Source: Ooceraea biroi (taxonomy: Eukaryota > Arthropoda > Insecta > Hymenoptera > Formicidae). Taken from it: a stretch of 64,000 nucleotides of DNA. The notes beneath the pieces are model-generated. The model had not been told where the DNA came from. It worked only from the letters and a program-made list of their open reading frames with translations, and did no database searches. The position numbers and the translations under genes were made by a program. The stretch lies in the NCBI RefSeq assembly GCF_003672135.1, contig NC_039508.1, forward strand, positions 16,999,945 through 17,063,944, in the 5' to 3' direction. The first letter of the stretch is position 1. Every line of letters starts with the position of its first letter. This document shows positions 29,442 through 44,000 of the stretch, piece after piece.

Positions 29442-30603
29442 TAAATTGATATGGATAATAAATAATATTTGTTAGACGTAATTATAGACGTGTTAAAAAT
29501 TCTTCAAATGAGTCATTTGTGTTCGTTGAAGGACTAGCTTCTAAACTGAACTAGATTCTAATGACCAGTTGCGAGAAAAGCTGATGTAGGCTTCGCGTTG
29601 CATTTGGTAACGGAAGGAGACATGTCTCGAAGGGGATATTTTCGAATCCGACGGATGTCACCTCATTACGATTTAATCGTCCCTCGGAGAGGAGTGGCGT
29701 AACGACAGAGACGAATTCGCGTTGCTTTCTGTAATTGCAATCTGCATTATTTAATCCTACCGGGCAAGAGACGGAAGTTCGTGAAATATTGTCGCAGCGG
29801 GTCGGTGCAGTTTCCGTCTCTCTCTTTCTCTTGCCACCCGTCGCTCTCTCCTTGCAATCGCCGTCGTCTGCCAGCCCATAAATCCGCCTTCGCCGTTTGT
29901 CCTCAAAACAGAGTGGCAAAACTATGGCGAGCGCGAATCCGGTTTGACAGTAACGCGGAAGCTGCCAGCGGACTAAAACCCAGGTCGCGGATATTGACAT
30001 TTCATTAAACGGGATTCCTGGGGTCGCGTGCATACACGCGTTCCGTTTCGAACCAGTCGCCGACCAGAGAATCGGGACTTGTCAAAATTTAAACCGTCCA
30101 CGGTTCGAGAATGGTAGCTTTCGCGCGAGATTCTTGATCGCGAGAGCGTTTTTCTGTTGTTCATTGTTATCAGTTATCATATCGTTCAATTGACAATAAT
30201 TTGATCTATAATCATACGTTTCTGTATAATATATATTTTCATTAATTCTTTGTTAATTTTTCAACGTTTTATGCACAGTCTAATTATTTTGTCATTGACT
30301 GGAAAAACTTGTTCGTATTATATGATTGAATGTTATCAATCTAATCCGCGAATATAATCGTGGGAATGCAGTTCTACCGTTTTTCGACGAGTTTCATGCG
30401 CAATTTGTAGTTTTACGAAGGGCGCGAATGTTCCCTGTTAAATTTTCGTAGACAGTCTTCAATGCTGCAGCCGTACGCGATCAATAAGGATGCTTTCGCG
30501 ACGCGAAGGCGTTCGTTCAAGTTTTCTCGCGCTAAGTTAGTTTCGAGAGCTACTTAGCATCCGCTTACCCATCGGATTTTTCACGACGAACTCCATGGGC
30601 GGA
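29442..30603. other. No supportable gene; non-coding background
   Basis: A minus-strand open frame of 160 codons begins just upstream in repeat-flanking sequence and covers 29,551-30,033. It shows no recognisable domain, and an open frame lies opposite it. No other structure seen. Confidence 0.55.
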
Positions 30604-30648
30604 CTCCATAGATCACTAGTCATAAATAAGGGAACCGCTAAGAGAGAG
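30604..30648 (+). repeat. Short dispersed repeat, copy B
   Basis: The partner of 29,384-29,430, containing CATAGATCACTAGTCATAAA and a shorter GA-rich tail. It is about 1.2 kb away, in direct orientation. See copy A. Confidence 0.65.
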
Positions 30649-33600
30649 TAAGAAAGTGAACGGCCCTTCTCTTCTTTAATGTAGTGCCCACTTCCGAAAC
30701 CCATAACGTCCGATCCTCCCACAGAAATATTGCGAGAAAAATGCACGCCGAGGGCGGCCGGCTTCACGGAAAAGCCTCGGAATATAATATGTAACGGCGT
30801 ATCGCGGACAATACGTTATCTCGGGAGTACAATGTGATAATAAAAGAAATAGATACGCACCGTATGAATAAATTCGTGGCTCGATCGAGGAAGGAGCAGC
30901 GTAACTAATGGATAACGGATAAATTTTTTAACTCCGATACAAAAATACCGGGATGGTAACGATTAAACATCGAATTTTTGAACAAAAAATTCAAAAGGAA
31001 GAAACATCGTGTAAATTATGGTATTCTAGGCTAATATGTTAAAACAATGCGCGACAGAAGCATCAGAATCGCGAAGTTTTCAGCTGGCAAATATTATGTC
31101 TCTCTCTAAAATATTGTGACGAATTTATGTGTCCGAAAGAGATTGCACCAATGGAAATATCGCTCGAGTCGCTACGAATTTTTGATAAATAGATTAAATG
31201 GGGACAAAAGCGAATTCGACTATAACTAGGGGAGCGCTTTAACTGACCCGTATTAATTCGGTCGAGAGATCCATTTTTCAAAAGTTGCCCGCGATCGTAT
31301 TAACCGATCGTTTCCCGCCTTTGCTTATATATCAGAAATTGTATATCGGAAATTTAATGGATCATTGATACTGGTGACCCAATTGCGCGGATACAGACGA
31401 TTAAGCGGCAGAAAAATGTGATTTTACGACACATTCGTGAAATTATACCCTGTGTATATTTTATATATTTTGATACCTATATATATTTATACATATATTG
31501 GTACATATATATATTTGTTATACCTATCGCGTATTTAGTTTTCCAGCGACTGCATCGTACCGGTAATGCTTATTCGTCAGTTCACAATGATCAGATATTT
31601 TCGTCGAAAAGATCACTGAATCTAGAATAATCACTTGTCTAGAATCTATAATAATTTATATGACTTTCTCCTCAAACTACTTTTTGTGCATAATTCTTAT
31701 GCACAAGCTATTTCTTGCAACGAAACAGATATTAATTTACAGGAATGTCTGAGCTTTTCATTTAGCTGGGCAGTTGAATAGTTTTGAGATCAACGTGCTA
31801 ATGCGTTTTTGTCATATATGCAAATGTTCAATTGCAGAAGCACGGCTTAGGACAGCGGCTCTCACCGCGGATGTTAACGCTGCTCACGATTTCCGACGCG
31901 ACGAAATGTCCCGTGTACATTACCGTCGTCACGAGTATAAAGTATAAACCGGCTGCGACGTTGATAAATGTGTTTGACTAGACCCAATGAGCTTTGCAGC
32001 TTGCTCGCGCGGACAAAAGCTCTCGAAATACGCGCGGCATAAATACCGAAAGGAGGACAGCGGGAACTTACGTAGGGCGGGAAAGAGAGAGAGAGCTTAA
32101 AGCACCCTTCCTCTCCACCGGCGTGCCGAGAGAGTTTCAAGTTTTAATACTGTACAAACACACGTATACAACGGCGAATCTTGGAGAGTATCGGTGGAGA
32201 ACGGCCGCCCTGCAGGCGGAATCCTCGAGAGGGCTTCCTTGGCGGCGTGGCGACAACAACTTAAGCATCGAAACTGCCGTTCTCCTTCTTTCGAACACAC
32301 TCGCTACCGCTGTCGCATTGTCGTTACTCGCCCTCGGAAAAGTTTCCCGGGTCGAAGAGCGACTTATAAACCGGGCCGCGTGCCCCGATACTCTCGCGTT
32401 ATGGCGAATTGCACGATTCAAATGGCGCTCAATAAGAGGAGTTTGGAAGTACTTAAAGAGAGTCGAGAGTCGCACCGACCGATTGATAAGCTAGCGGGCG
32501 GGAACGCGCCCTGTTCTTTTGTATGTTTTAATCGGGGAAAAACGTGTCCTGAAACTTCGGGATGTATGGAGAGAATGAAAGCATCGGATTGCAACGACAA
32601 TCTTATTAAACGAGAACTCGCCGCAAATAAAAATTCAATCGCGAGTGTATCGAACCCCACGAATAAAGAATAAATGTCTTTCTACGAACTTAGATTAGTT
32701 TCTCGGCGTTAACTGCCTGTATTAAAAAATTGCCGGTTTTTCGACATAAATATTAAAACTCACGCTTACAGTTACCTCTGAATAATAAGTAAATTTAATT
32801 CTGCATTTAATATAGAAAAAACGCAAGAGCGGGAACAGGCAGAGCTGCTATTTTGCCGGCGCGATCTTTGCTCCGTGGACAGCGATCGTTCGTCTTCGGG
32901 GTTAAAGCGAGACTAGGAAGACGACGTGGATTCGTCGAAAAAGAAGGCCATAAGCGCCGTCCGAAAGGAGAAAAGTTCGCCAAGCTCACTCCGCGTTCTG
33001 CTCTCCTCGCGCTCCACGGCCGAGTCCATAAATTCTAGCAATTTCAGGAGTGCTCCGGCCTTCGCGACGGTGGCGGGAATAATAACGTGACGACGGAGGG
33101 CCCAATTGTCCCCTAATGCCGCAAAGTTTCCATTCAGAGCGTCTTTTTGTGCGTTACCGGGGGCGGCGGGAGCGAGAGTCGTATCTTGCCGCGACGGCGG
33201 TCGTGAAGCCAACTCGCAATTCAGCCACAGAGCAACGTGGGAAAATTGCCAACTCCGCCATATGATAATGGACCCGCGATAGAATGTCTACCCGATGTTA
33301 CGTATTGTCTACGTATTAGGTGTACGTGTAATTCCCCGTCGCGGTGGCTGGAATCGATATCCTTTTCGGGGATACGGCGCTGAAAGAGAGAAAAAAGGCG
33401 CAGCCTTGTCGCTCTTTTTTCATGACTTAATTTTATTGTATTTAGTGCGTAAAATAATAACCGCCGTGCGAAGTGATGTTAAAAATTCTAATTTCATCAG
33501 CATTTCCGCGCGGAAGAGAAGGGGGAAGGGATTGATAATTTTAATGATATTTATACGTTGCACTCGTTTCGTGCAAATGTTGTCTGGGTTTAAAATATTG

Positions 33601-36600
33601 ATTTTATGATAACATTCGTCAATTCGACAATAATATATATTTGATTGCAACATAATTAATTTGTATAGCCCCTCTAGCGTTAAATTCGTAATAGCATTAT
33701 AATCAAGTGAGTAAAAATGTACTTGCGGTATTACGACCAGCATCGAATTGGAGCGAATTTGACAGGGCAATTAAAATTCTATTAACCCATTAGAGGTTAT
33801 TGTTTAAACATGCATACACTAGATGTGACAAAATTAATATACTAATAAATTTCTAAACAATCTCGTATTTACTATAGCAAGAGTGTTTGTGGCGCATTGC
33901 GACAATTACTGCAAATTCGATTCCAAATGTCCATTTTTTGTTTATATGTTTGCAGTATTCATAAGTATTTTTAATCAAAGTTTGTATGAGACTATTAATA
34001 ATTTATATATTGTATTTCATTTGCTTTTGCGCGTTATTCTAATCCCGATTGCAATTGCATTATTTAAGAAACCAACAAATATTGAGACCATTTCCAACGA
34101 AATTGATTCTCATTCGGATTATACGCGTATATAAGCTCGCTGCGACTCCCCGAGACACTTAATTATAGAAGCGTTAGCCGGCGTCGGCAGTGGCGAGATT
34201 GTTAGCCGACCAATAAAGTCGCGCGATCTCTTCCAGGCTGACAGCGGGCAACAATAGGAGGATCCCGCGGGCGCCGATCGAGTCCGGAATAATGTATTTG
34301 ATTTTGGTTTTCAAAGGCCGGCGCGCGCACACAAACGGCCGTGCCACCCCCCGACCACGTAAACGGGGCCACGTGTCTAGTTTAAACAGAGAAGCCCCCC
34401 GTAACGCTCGTGCGATGTTTCGGATTCGAGCTCGCTGACGATCCTGAAGCCGAGAGTGCACCGAACCGTAAGGTATTGTCGCCGGCTACGTGGAGTTTTG
34501 GCGGAGCCACCCCTCTGACTCGTTGTCTTGCGTGAACCCCTCAATATCCCCGCCGGCTGGAGGGGCCGCGGATTATTTCGCCCGGTTTTCAAGCGGCCTA
34601 TTAAAAGCCGGCTTGTTGGGGCGATAAACGCTGATTCGGCCCGGGAACCCGGTTCTCCCTTTCCTCCCCCTCGTTACTGTTGTTCGCTCATCCTGCGATC
34701 CGTGTCCTTCTCGTTGACTCGCCCGCGGATTCCTGGCAAGAGAGATTCTTTCTGCCGGGGACCGGCACGGCGAGCGCGATCAATGCCGGAGGCAGGTGGT
34801 TTTATTTGACGATGAATGGGTTGGGTGGTGAATTCCGCCACGCACGCGTGAAGGTGTGAACCTTTATCTCGGCTACTTAAGGATTAAAAGGATAATTTCG
34901 TTGATCTGCCAGAAACGTGTTTTCGGAGACTCGCAGCGCGCGGAAAGATGAAGCGCTTCGCTCTCAATGCTCTCTCTTGATTAGTTCCCTTGACTTGCGT
35001 GCGCGAAAGTTGATTTCGCCTAAAGTGAGTATTCAGCAATTATTATTATGTATATAATAATTGCGATATTTTTTTTAAAGACAAAATGTCTGTTAAAAAG
35101 TATCGCGTTTCGTCATATCGTAAAAATGCAGACAGATACTTTTCTGGTCGTACGTATGGTGCGTTTGGTATAAATATAATATTAATCATTGGCGAGGCAA
35201 TCTCTTTCGCGCGCCATCATTCCGCAGTCCATCGTAATTGACGACCATTCTCTCTTTCAGCGAACATCCGGGAGGAGGGGGAAAGAGGAAGCTCGTTCCT
35301 TTATTTTATCGAGTACTTTTATCTTTCCGCTTCAGTCGGATCGAACTTGGAGCAAACTCCCGTGATATACCGACATCGTCGGTCCCGACTCCGGAAAACA
35401 AATACCGCGAAAAGGAACGACGTGAGGGTGGAGGAGCAAGGAGAAACACGCGAGCCGCCGCGAAAATTTATTTCGACCATCCAATTGTATTTTCCTAAGT
35501 GGAGGATCGCGCGCCACCAATAGCTCATCGAGCGGCCTCCGCTCTTATCTCCGGTTAACCGGGTGATGGATGTCGATCTTCTCCCCCGTAATTCTCGCTC
35601 TCATTCCTCCGAAGAAGTACGTGTCTGTAAGAACCATGCAAAGCAGAATAAATCTACCGCGGGCGATCCCGCGAAGTCCGTCTTCGCTGACCTCCGCGCG
35701 GATCAGGAAGGATCATACGTGTAAAAGGTGGAGGCGAATAGGAAAGGCATCTCCCCTTGCCTCTCTCTCTTTTTCTTTATTTTTTGAATCACCTCGGGAT
35801 ACTCGCGATAGAGCTTCTTGGCACATTCTGCTCTGTCAGATCAACGCTTCTGAAGCGTGTTAGCGATGATAACGCCTCTCGCAGATCGCTGTTATTGATA
35901 TTTGATTGCTTTCGCGGAGTTTTACCACCTTAAAACCTCTTTGATCTCTGTCGATCAGGAGATTGCGTGACTTCTGCATTCCTGCATGATTATCACGCGA
36001 TACATTTATATCATATATATAATTTTACTTTAATAAAATTTTGTTTTACAGTTTGTTGAATAATTATGTTCTGTCAATGATTTGTTTCTTTCACGTAACT
36101 GTTCTCAATAATGCAATATGCAATAGATTCTTTATCGCGATACCAAACGATTAAAACATTAATGTTACTTTAATGACGCTTTGTTATTTCGAGATTATTT
36201 TCGCGCGATATATTGGAAGCTGCAAGAAACTTCTGCAGAATGGAAAACAGTTTTAAGTAGAATGAATGTCAAAATTCAAAGACGAGTTAAGTATAGTCCT
36301 ACTTGGCTACCGCGATAAGCTTGACAAGGGAGAGTTTCGGAACTATCATTTCAAACCAGGTCATGATAACAGTCTATTACTGCGCAGCTGAGACAGCTCT
36401 GGCACACTCTAGTTGTTTGCTACTATAAAGCCGCCATCCACTATGAATACGGCAGTCGGCTGCCACGCAGATGCGAATAATACATCATGGATATTTGCGC
36501 CATAATTTTTCCGGAAGTTTGCAACAAACATGTATCTCACCCGCTACGTCAAGCAATGTAAAATATTAAAGATTATAATGTTGTAAAAAAACGCTCTCCC

Positions 36601-39600
36601 TTATCTTGTGCGAATGAAATATAAAGCCAGAAAATTTTCAGTATCACTCTGAAAGCCGTTCATCACCTTTAATTTAAAAATACCATAATTTTTTATAAAG
36701 AGTTAGGAATTAGCTTTCAGCAATTAAATTTCTTTAAAAGACATTTTTGTATAACTATTTTTTCTCATTTATATATAAATCAAAACACTTCGAATATTAA
36801 AAGTAGAAAAATAATAATAAAGATATGGAAATATTAAAGCCAGTTCTATGGTTCCGAGATGAGTAATCCAATCTCACGTAGGATAAAATTTTATCCGCGC
36901 ACATCCTTTGTAATATAAATTTTAGAAAATTTTCTCCAAGAGAATATTCTGCCGGATAATTTTCTATATTTATGAATACTGTTAAGTATCTTTGCAATAA
37001 ATTTAATAACTTCCGTTATCAAATATTTCGATATATTTTGTACTCATTATATATTATATATTCTGAAAATGTATAGGGGTCAAACTAGTCGAGTACCGCG
37101 GGAGGAACACACGAGAGAAGAGTAAAAACCTGATATATGTCGTAATTCGGTTATATTCACTCGTTCGGGATCACGGATATGGCAAGGAAAGGATCCCTTT
37201 TGATGCCCTTCTGGATCAGTGCGATAGATAGAGGAGTCGCTCTCCCAGTAGACCTTCAGAAGAATTCCTGAAAATGGGGCTCGCTGTCGATGCTGTACAT
37301 CGCGGCCCTTCTTTCTATTCCCTATTCTACCCCACAGCCAGCGAGGGATGCTCGCGAAGAGCGTAGTGAAAACGCCGATAACCCCGCCACCCCATAGCGC
37401 GGAGTTGCACAACCCTCACGATCTTATGATATTCCATCTGACGCATCGGATGCAATTAATACGTCTCGGTTGCGCTGAACTCTGCTAAAAATTATGAAAT
37501 AAAAATTGTATAAAGAATAATATGGTATTAAGAAAATAAATACTGTTCACTTTAACAAATTTCATTCTTTGTTTTATTTAACGTTTTAGATAGTTTTTAT
37601 ATCTTGCCAGAGAAAATGTTTCTTTGAGAAAACATTTAAAGCCTGTTTTGAAAGATATGAATCTTTTCATTATTAATTAAATCAATTAATATTAAGTTAT
37701 TTTTCAACGCATTTTTAATATAACAGCAACAATCATGTTTTCCTTTTTTCTCACCGCTTTATTATACTCGATGTACTTCAGCCATTGTATTACCGAAAAC
37801 AATAAACCGTTTCTACATCAAATTAACGTTACGGTAGACAGGTCTGACACATATTTGACACTGATTGGTGTGGCCGTAATCGAGCCGGACGGTAGGGAAA
37901 CAGGCATAGGAACGAGGATGGGACTTCCTTAACGATTCGTCACAGTTCTCCGAGGGCGTAAAAGGGACGTACGTTTCGGTACGCGCTCCGAGCAAATCCC
38001 TACACTAGGGTTACACTTGATCAGACGGATCTCCGGGGAGTATCGACTACCCGACAAAGAGGAGGGACATCCGCTTGGGTCACCGCGATTTCGTCCTTGC
38101 AGGACGCGCGTGCCTGCACGTCTGCCGCTTCCTTTATATTGCGCCTTTTCTATCCGTAACTCGATGGGTGGCTCATTTGCATCGATCGTTTCTCGAGCGA
38201 ACCGCAGGTTCATTTTACGCGAATCGAGTTGCCACTGCGAACGATTGTTCTTCAAAGGCCGCTCGCTCTTTCCTAGCGATCGTTTAGATCTCCATTCTGT
38301 AATCTTGGTCGAGACCGAGCAGCAAGATCACGGCGGAATTATAAACGCGCTCACATTGAGGAGCACTTCGCGATAAAATTACGTTGATAACTGTTGTGAA
38401 ATAACAGGAAAAAGATTTTATTACGAATTTATTACAAGATATTTTTCATAATAAACGTTCTTTGAAAAAAATATACACAAAAAGCCATGTGATAGATTTG
38501 GAGTTAACTTCACGCTGAAGAGAGAACTGTATTTGCACATTAGAAAAATTGTTTTGAATTGAAATTGTTTTCAAGTTAGATCGAAGAAAGGCATCTTTTG
38601 TGCTCGATGGTGCTCCTGCTCGTTCTCAGAGTTATTTTTAAAACTTTGCATCATGTTTATATCGGCTGCAATCTTATCGATCCACCGGCTTCGTGCACGC
38701 GATAACAGCGGAAATATTCTCGCTCGTATCAGCACAACGAACCCCGAAGACGGCGCCAGGACGGCGAACGACGGTGTTCGTGAGCAGGAAAAAGTGCTGC
38801 TAAGTACCGACTAAAGGATTGTCAATACCCCTCGCTTTTTCCCTTCCCTTCCACCCTTCTTCGTCGACGGCTCTCTCCACGGAGACGTAACTTTCTAAGG
38901 AGAAAACGAGAAAACGAGAAAGAGATCGGGAAAGGGAACGAACTCCTTTTTTCTTTCCATCGGGTCACCTCACCGTCTACCTTATCGTCCTCCCCTGGTA
39001 CTTCTCATCCTGGCGTCCCTCCTCTCGAGATTAATTATTCGACCTTCTTCCCGCGTCATTACGCGCCGGCTGCAAATAATCAGGGATCCGATTCGGATTT
39101 TTTTTCGAAAAGCGACCGTCACTTAATGCTCCGGCTGCGCGATCCTTGAGATGACTCCTCGTTAAAACCGGCGGGAGGAGTCGAAAGGCGGATCGAGGGC
39201 CCGATTCAAGCTGACACGGGTCCCAAGTCGGTTTTTTATACACGAAGAATGGATCGATCGAGGGATTTACCTTCGCTTTGTACGGAATATCGAATAAAAT
39301 TTCATCGCAACATGCGACAAATCAATCGGCTACGTTAGTCAACGTTAATAGTCTATGAATGTTATGCATGGTTTGACAAATTAAATTTATTTTAAAAAAG
39401 AGATCTATAGATAGAAATTATTAGACTATTAAATAATTAAAGCATAGGTTGGCATCGATAATTTTTATTTCAAATGCAAAAACAGAAGTTTATTATAGAT
39501 CGGTGCAAAGAATCCAAAAACTACCGTATACATTCGATATCACAATCGATATACATACATACATTCGATATATATGATGCAGCAAGGATTAATTCCTCGC

Positions 39601-40731
39601 GTGTCCGCTTTCTTACTCTCGGGCAGACAATCTCTTTTGGATATTCCGGACACTTTTCACGAATCGTGGGCATGTCGACTGTACCCGATGGATGATCCAT
39701 TCCTGATCAGAGGAGGAGGATTGCCTCTCCCCCGCGAGCGCAGGCAGTGCCATATGAATAATACATTAAGCCTCGCGCGTATCGGAGCGCATAGCGGGGG
39801 AAGCGCGTATGTATGTATATACGAGCCGGTTCTTGGCCTATTTTACAATTCCTTTGATACCGGGCGCCCTGGTCTCTCTTTCTCTCTTGCTGTATAACTA
39901 AGCCGAATGCCGACGACCGGCAAACGGAAGCACGAAGTCACCTCCCGATGCAATTTGCCATGCGGTCTATCTTCGATTAGTCACCGCGGATTTCTTTACC
40001 GTGGCGAGCAGAGCAACCGAATGGGAACTCCGAGCGAATCGACTTTTAAATTGAAAATTCGCTCGCGGACGTTTATGTTTCTGACTCGCGCGTTTCTCAA
40101 AACGTTGTTGGGTTGGGTACGTCGGGGCTGGCACGACGTCGTTTTAAAATTTTTGCAAAAGAAGTGACTTTTTCGATCGTTCCTCTTGCTTTAAAAGCAC
40201 CTTGCTTCCAACGTAATCGATTTTCGATTTCAGAGAACGTAAATATCGTAGTAAACTACGTGTACCAGTTCCACACAGAACCTCGGAATTAACCAATATT
40301 TCAAGGAAGAGTTTTACGGAGATAAAAAGAAAAACTCTCGGTAATTGTAAGTTAGACTTCGCGACGTGATGAGGAACGTTTATCTTCTCACGACGATTGC
40401 GATGTAGACGAATGTGCGGTGCGACTTCGCCAACGAATGCAACAGAAGCTACAAACGGCGACGAGGATCCTCCAGAGTTGCGTCACTGTAACTCGACTTG
40501 TGCTCGTCGCGTTATATCACCCAGAATGAAAACGAATCTAAAGCGTTCCGTTTAAATGCGCGCACTAATTGCGCGTACGCGCGCAACATAAACGGCCATT
40601 TACAAAAGGATTATGCGGGACGTTGATTATGCACTTGTTTCGCGACGTCATTAATTAGATGTACCACAGAAAATGAACCAGCCAGCTATCGCGAACGTAT
40701 CTCGTTGCACCTCCTCAAGAAGCGATCTCTT
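30649..40731. other. No supportable gene; non-coding background
   Basis: No gene recognised in 10 kb. A TATATA-rich patch lies at about 31,440-31,515. 34,160-34,830 is GC/CpG-rich and 36,480-37,080 is AT-rich. A 65-codon frame at 37,735-37,932 starts with a hydrophobic, signal-peptide-like stretch but then stops without a convincing splice donor, so I do not call it. Frames of 159-166 codons near 32,000-32,700 overlap open frames on the other strand. Confidence 0.6.
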
Positions 40732-41029
40732 GCGTAATGTATTACGCGTGTTTTTGCTTCTATTGTAATGTAAATTTTATTTTATATTATTGTATAAATT
40801 TTGTTGCATTTTCTCAACGAATAATCTCTCACGTAATGCGCATTAATGTATTTTGGCTTATTGTTATGCTGCTTCTTTTTTCCATTAAAACAATTTTCTA
40901 TTAATTTGAGATGCAAAATGACACGAGATTAATGTAATGCATTAATGCATTTTGGCTTATTGTTATGCTCCTCCTTTTTTCCATTAAAACGATTTTCTAT
41001 TAGTTTGAGATGCAAAATTACGCGAGATT
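40732..41029 (+). repeat. ~100-bp-period tandem array, two good copies plus one decayed
   Basis: Copies at 40,831-40,930 and 40,932-41,029 are about 90% identical. Each holds TTTTGGCTTATTGTTATGCT, then CCATTAAAAC, then GAGATGCAAAAT. The preceding 99 bp (40,732-40,830) starts GCGTAATG and keeps a weaker match in the same register (TTTTTGCTTCTATTGTAATG), so it looks like an older copy. The array is AT-rich with no coding frame. It resembles a minisatellite seed or the tandem part of an unrecognised repeat. Confidence 0.75.
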
Positions 41030-44000
41030 ATCATGCATGAAAGAGTTAATGTAAATAAATTTTCTGCCCTGTACCAGGTATTAAACATGCGAGGCATTTA
41101 ATGAACCTTTTGTAAGTAAATCTGTTTCAGGACGTGCACATTCAACGTGCATAGTCAAGACCGTGTATAACGTGGCATCCGCGTGACGTAAGTGCATCTT
41201 TTGTCAGCGAAAATTAAATGTATTAATACCACACATAAATATTCAATCTGTGAAAAAACCACGAATTATCACGTCGACTGGAATATTTATACAATCGAGC
41301 TTCCCCATATAACATATAATTCCTGATATCTGACTTCTTGAATAAACGAGTTTGTCGTATCGGTTTCACTATTTTAGCTCAAGAATCACAAGAAAATTAA
41401 AAAATTAAGATAGCATCAACTAAAAAAATCTTCTCCCAAAATCATAATTTATACGTTTCTTAACTTTGATCCACAAGAGAAGCAGACGATATTACAACAT
41501 TAAATAAAATGAAAATTCATCTTATATGCAATAAATTATTATTATTATAGCGTTCACGACGGGAGCAAAGGCCCTTCGAACTGTTCGCGAAGTCTGTCAA
41601 CTCGTCTTCGTACTCAATCGCTCAAAACAACGAGGCGACCCTCACGGCTCAACGAGCATGTTAAGGGCGGCAAGAGTGCAGCGCGTGATGCACAATGACG
41701 AACGTCACGCGCGGAAGGGTGAATCGGTAAACACGGATGCACACGACAAACTTTGCTCGCGCTCTCCGGGAATCTCTCCCCAGTGGCTCATTTCGACGCC
41801 ATATGCCCACGTTTTTAATGCACAATACGCGCCTCTTTCCTTCTGTTCATCGTTGTTCCTCGTTCCCCATCGACATGCATCATCCTCTTTGCCACGCTCC
41901 ATCTCGTTTCGTCGCACTGCAATTTCGTCGCGAGAGATATCGGTTCACGCGCGAGATTCTCGCGCTTCACACGGGAACCATTGCTTAGTGGTTGATTAAT
42001 GATTAATTCCTTTCCGTTTTACGTAACCCATATACACATATAAACATGATGATTAATGGCGCACGCATCGTGCGATCGATGCACGTGTGTGAGCTAATTA
42101 GAACGTAACCGTGTCACGTCGATTTACAGGTCGACGAACTTCATCAGCTACAGAATAACGTTCTATTTTTGTGGTCAGATTTTAATAAATTTTTCTTCGC
42201 TTTTATAATATTCTTTTCTACTTTCATATTATGTCTTTTAACAGTGCGCTCATCACCGGATCGTTATTAATATTTTAGCGTTTTAATCTCTTCTTTGTAC
42301 GACGTTATTTTAATATTCTACCTTCAATTCAACGCAGAATCCGCATCAGTTTATTCATTCTAATTTTCGATTTTCTTAAAGAAGCTTTAAACATTTTCCA
42401 TCGCCTGTAACTTTTAAAGATGCAGCTTTTTATTAGGTTAATGCCCTTACTTATTCCTGAATTATTTGCCAACATTATTTGCCTTTTTGAAATTCAGAAT
42501 TTTTAAATTCTACATCTTCAATCATTTTCAATTTTTCAAAATCTAGAAAGATCGTGATAAAATCTAAAATTCTACGCAAAAACAATTATATATAACGTTT
42601 TAATTCATATCATTCGCAAAAATATTTTATGCTGAACGGAATCAAGACTAGACTCTTGCAAAACGATCGAGAAAAGAAATATAAAATTCCCTCTGTCCTG
42701 CTCTCCTTCTTTTCCCGTTATTTGAGAATGAGGAATCTCAATCAATATTTACATCACAGTATACCCATAAAACAAAGCTGCAGCGTGGTGACTTGGCGAC
42801 GCATCGTCATCAAAGAGCAGTTTCTCTCCCTCTCGGTTCTCTTTGGCAGACAGACTAGATGGGACGAGGATGGCGGGAAAAGTGATATCATAAAGGGTAG
42901 AGCAGGGAATTGAACCAGTTCCAACGAGAAAAAAAGGGCCGGTTCGTTATAGTCCGCTCGATGTAATCTTTAAGATGAGATCGCGCTGAGTCCATGAATC
43001 GTCGACGAGAGCTCGGCTCACTGCAAAACTTTGCTCTCTCCCCCTAACCACTCGCCTTCCATCCCTCGTGATCCCTTTTCCTCCGCCTTCTCTCCTTGCC
43101 CGTCCTCCTTGCGGGACAGAAAAGGGAAACCGCGACGACCGTTTTGGAAAGTTAAGGAATATCGCGCACACGTGAAATCGATTTCCTCCCACTCCGCTTG
43201 CGGAATAAACTTGGCGATATGCGCCGTTTAACCCCCTCCTCCCAGATACGTGCGTATCGTATTGTGTTTCCTGGCATCTTGGATAGCTGGAAGACGATCC
43301 ATGAGAAACGATATTTGGTATTTCGCATCTCTCTCGTGTTTCATGTGGATTTGCTGGATTTCTCTTTTTTATTTCGGCTCGCGCATTTACGAGCAGCCGC
43401 GAGGAGAATTTCATTACGCGAGACTGTCGGAGGATGCAGGATGCTGCAGCTTCAACACGTGAAATCTCTCTATATATTATTTAATAGAATTGAAATTAAT
43501 TCTGCCGCAACAGAAATTTGCTATGAAAACCTTAATTCGGAATTTAGAATAAAATGCGGGTTTTTAGAATCGGATAACAAAAATACATTTTTTCACTAAT
43601 TTTAAATAAGATTATTATTTTGCCAGCTACTTTATTTGAGATCTATTTGCAGAATTTGCTTGAGGATATTATTAAATTGAGGAAAGTAAATGATAAATTA
43701 AAGTCCAACGGAACATCTCCTGTACGTTTAATCGACAACATTAAATATTCAGATAACAATGACGAGTAATGATGAAGTTATCCAACAATGTGCAATTAAA
43801 CAGGTTTGTAATTAAAGAGTACTAAATGAGTCTAATTGAGTAACAAAATTGCGGTTAAACGTAATGACGAAAATGCAATTACATTTCCTGAAATTGCGTA
43901 AAATGCATGCGCACTGTTACGCGATCTAAATAACGTATTCGTTTGTTTACAACTTAGCCGCGATTATGATAATAGAAGCAATGTATTCCACGCGGCCAAA

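Noticed and set aside
36420..36470. TATAAAG followed about 30 bp later by GCAGTC, resembling a core promoter
   Set aside because: The initiator match is partial and no coding exon follows. Chance occurrence is likely.
37735..37932. 65-codon frame with a signal-peptide-like start, possible small secreted protein
   Set aside because: The hydrophobic start could be chance in AT-rich sequence, and the rest shows no cysteine pattern or clear splice donor. No second line of evidence.
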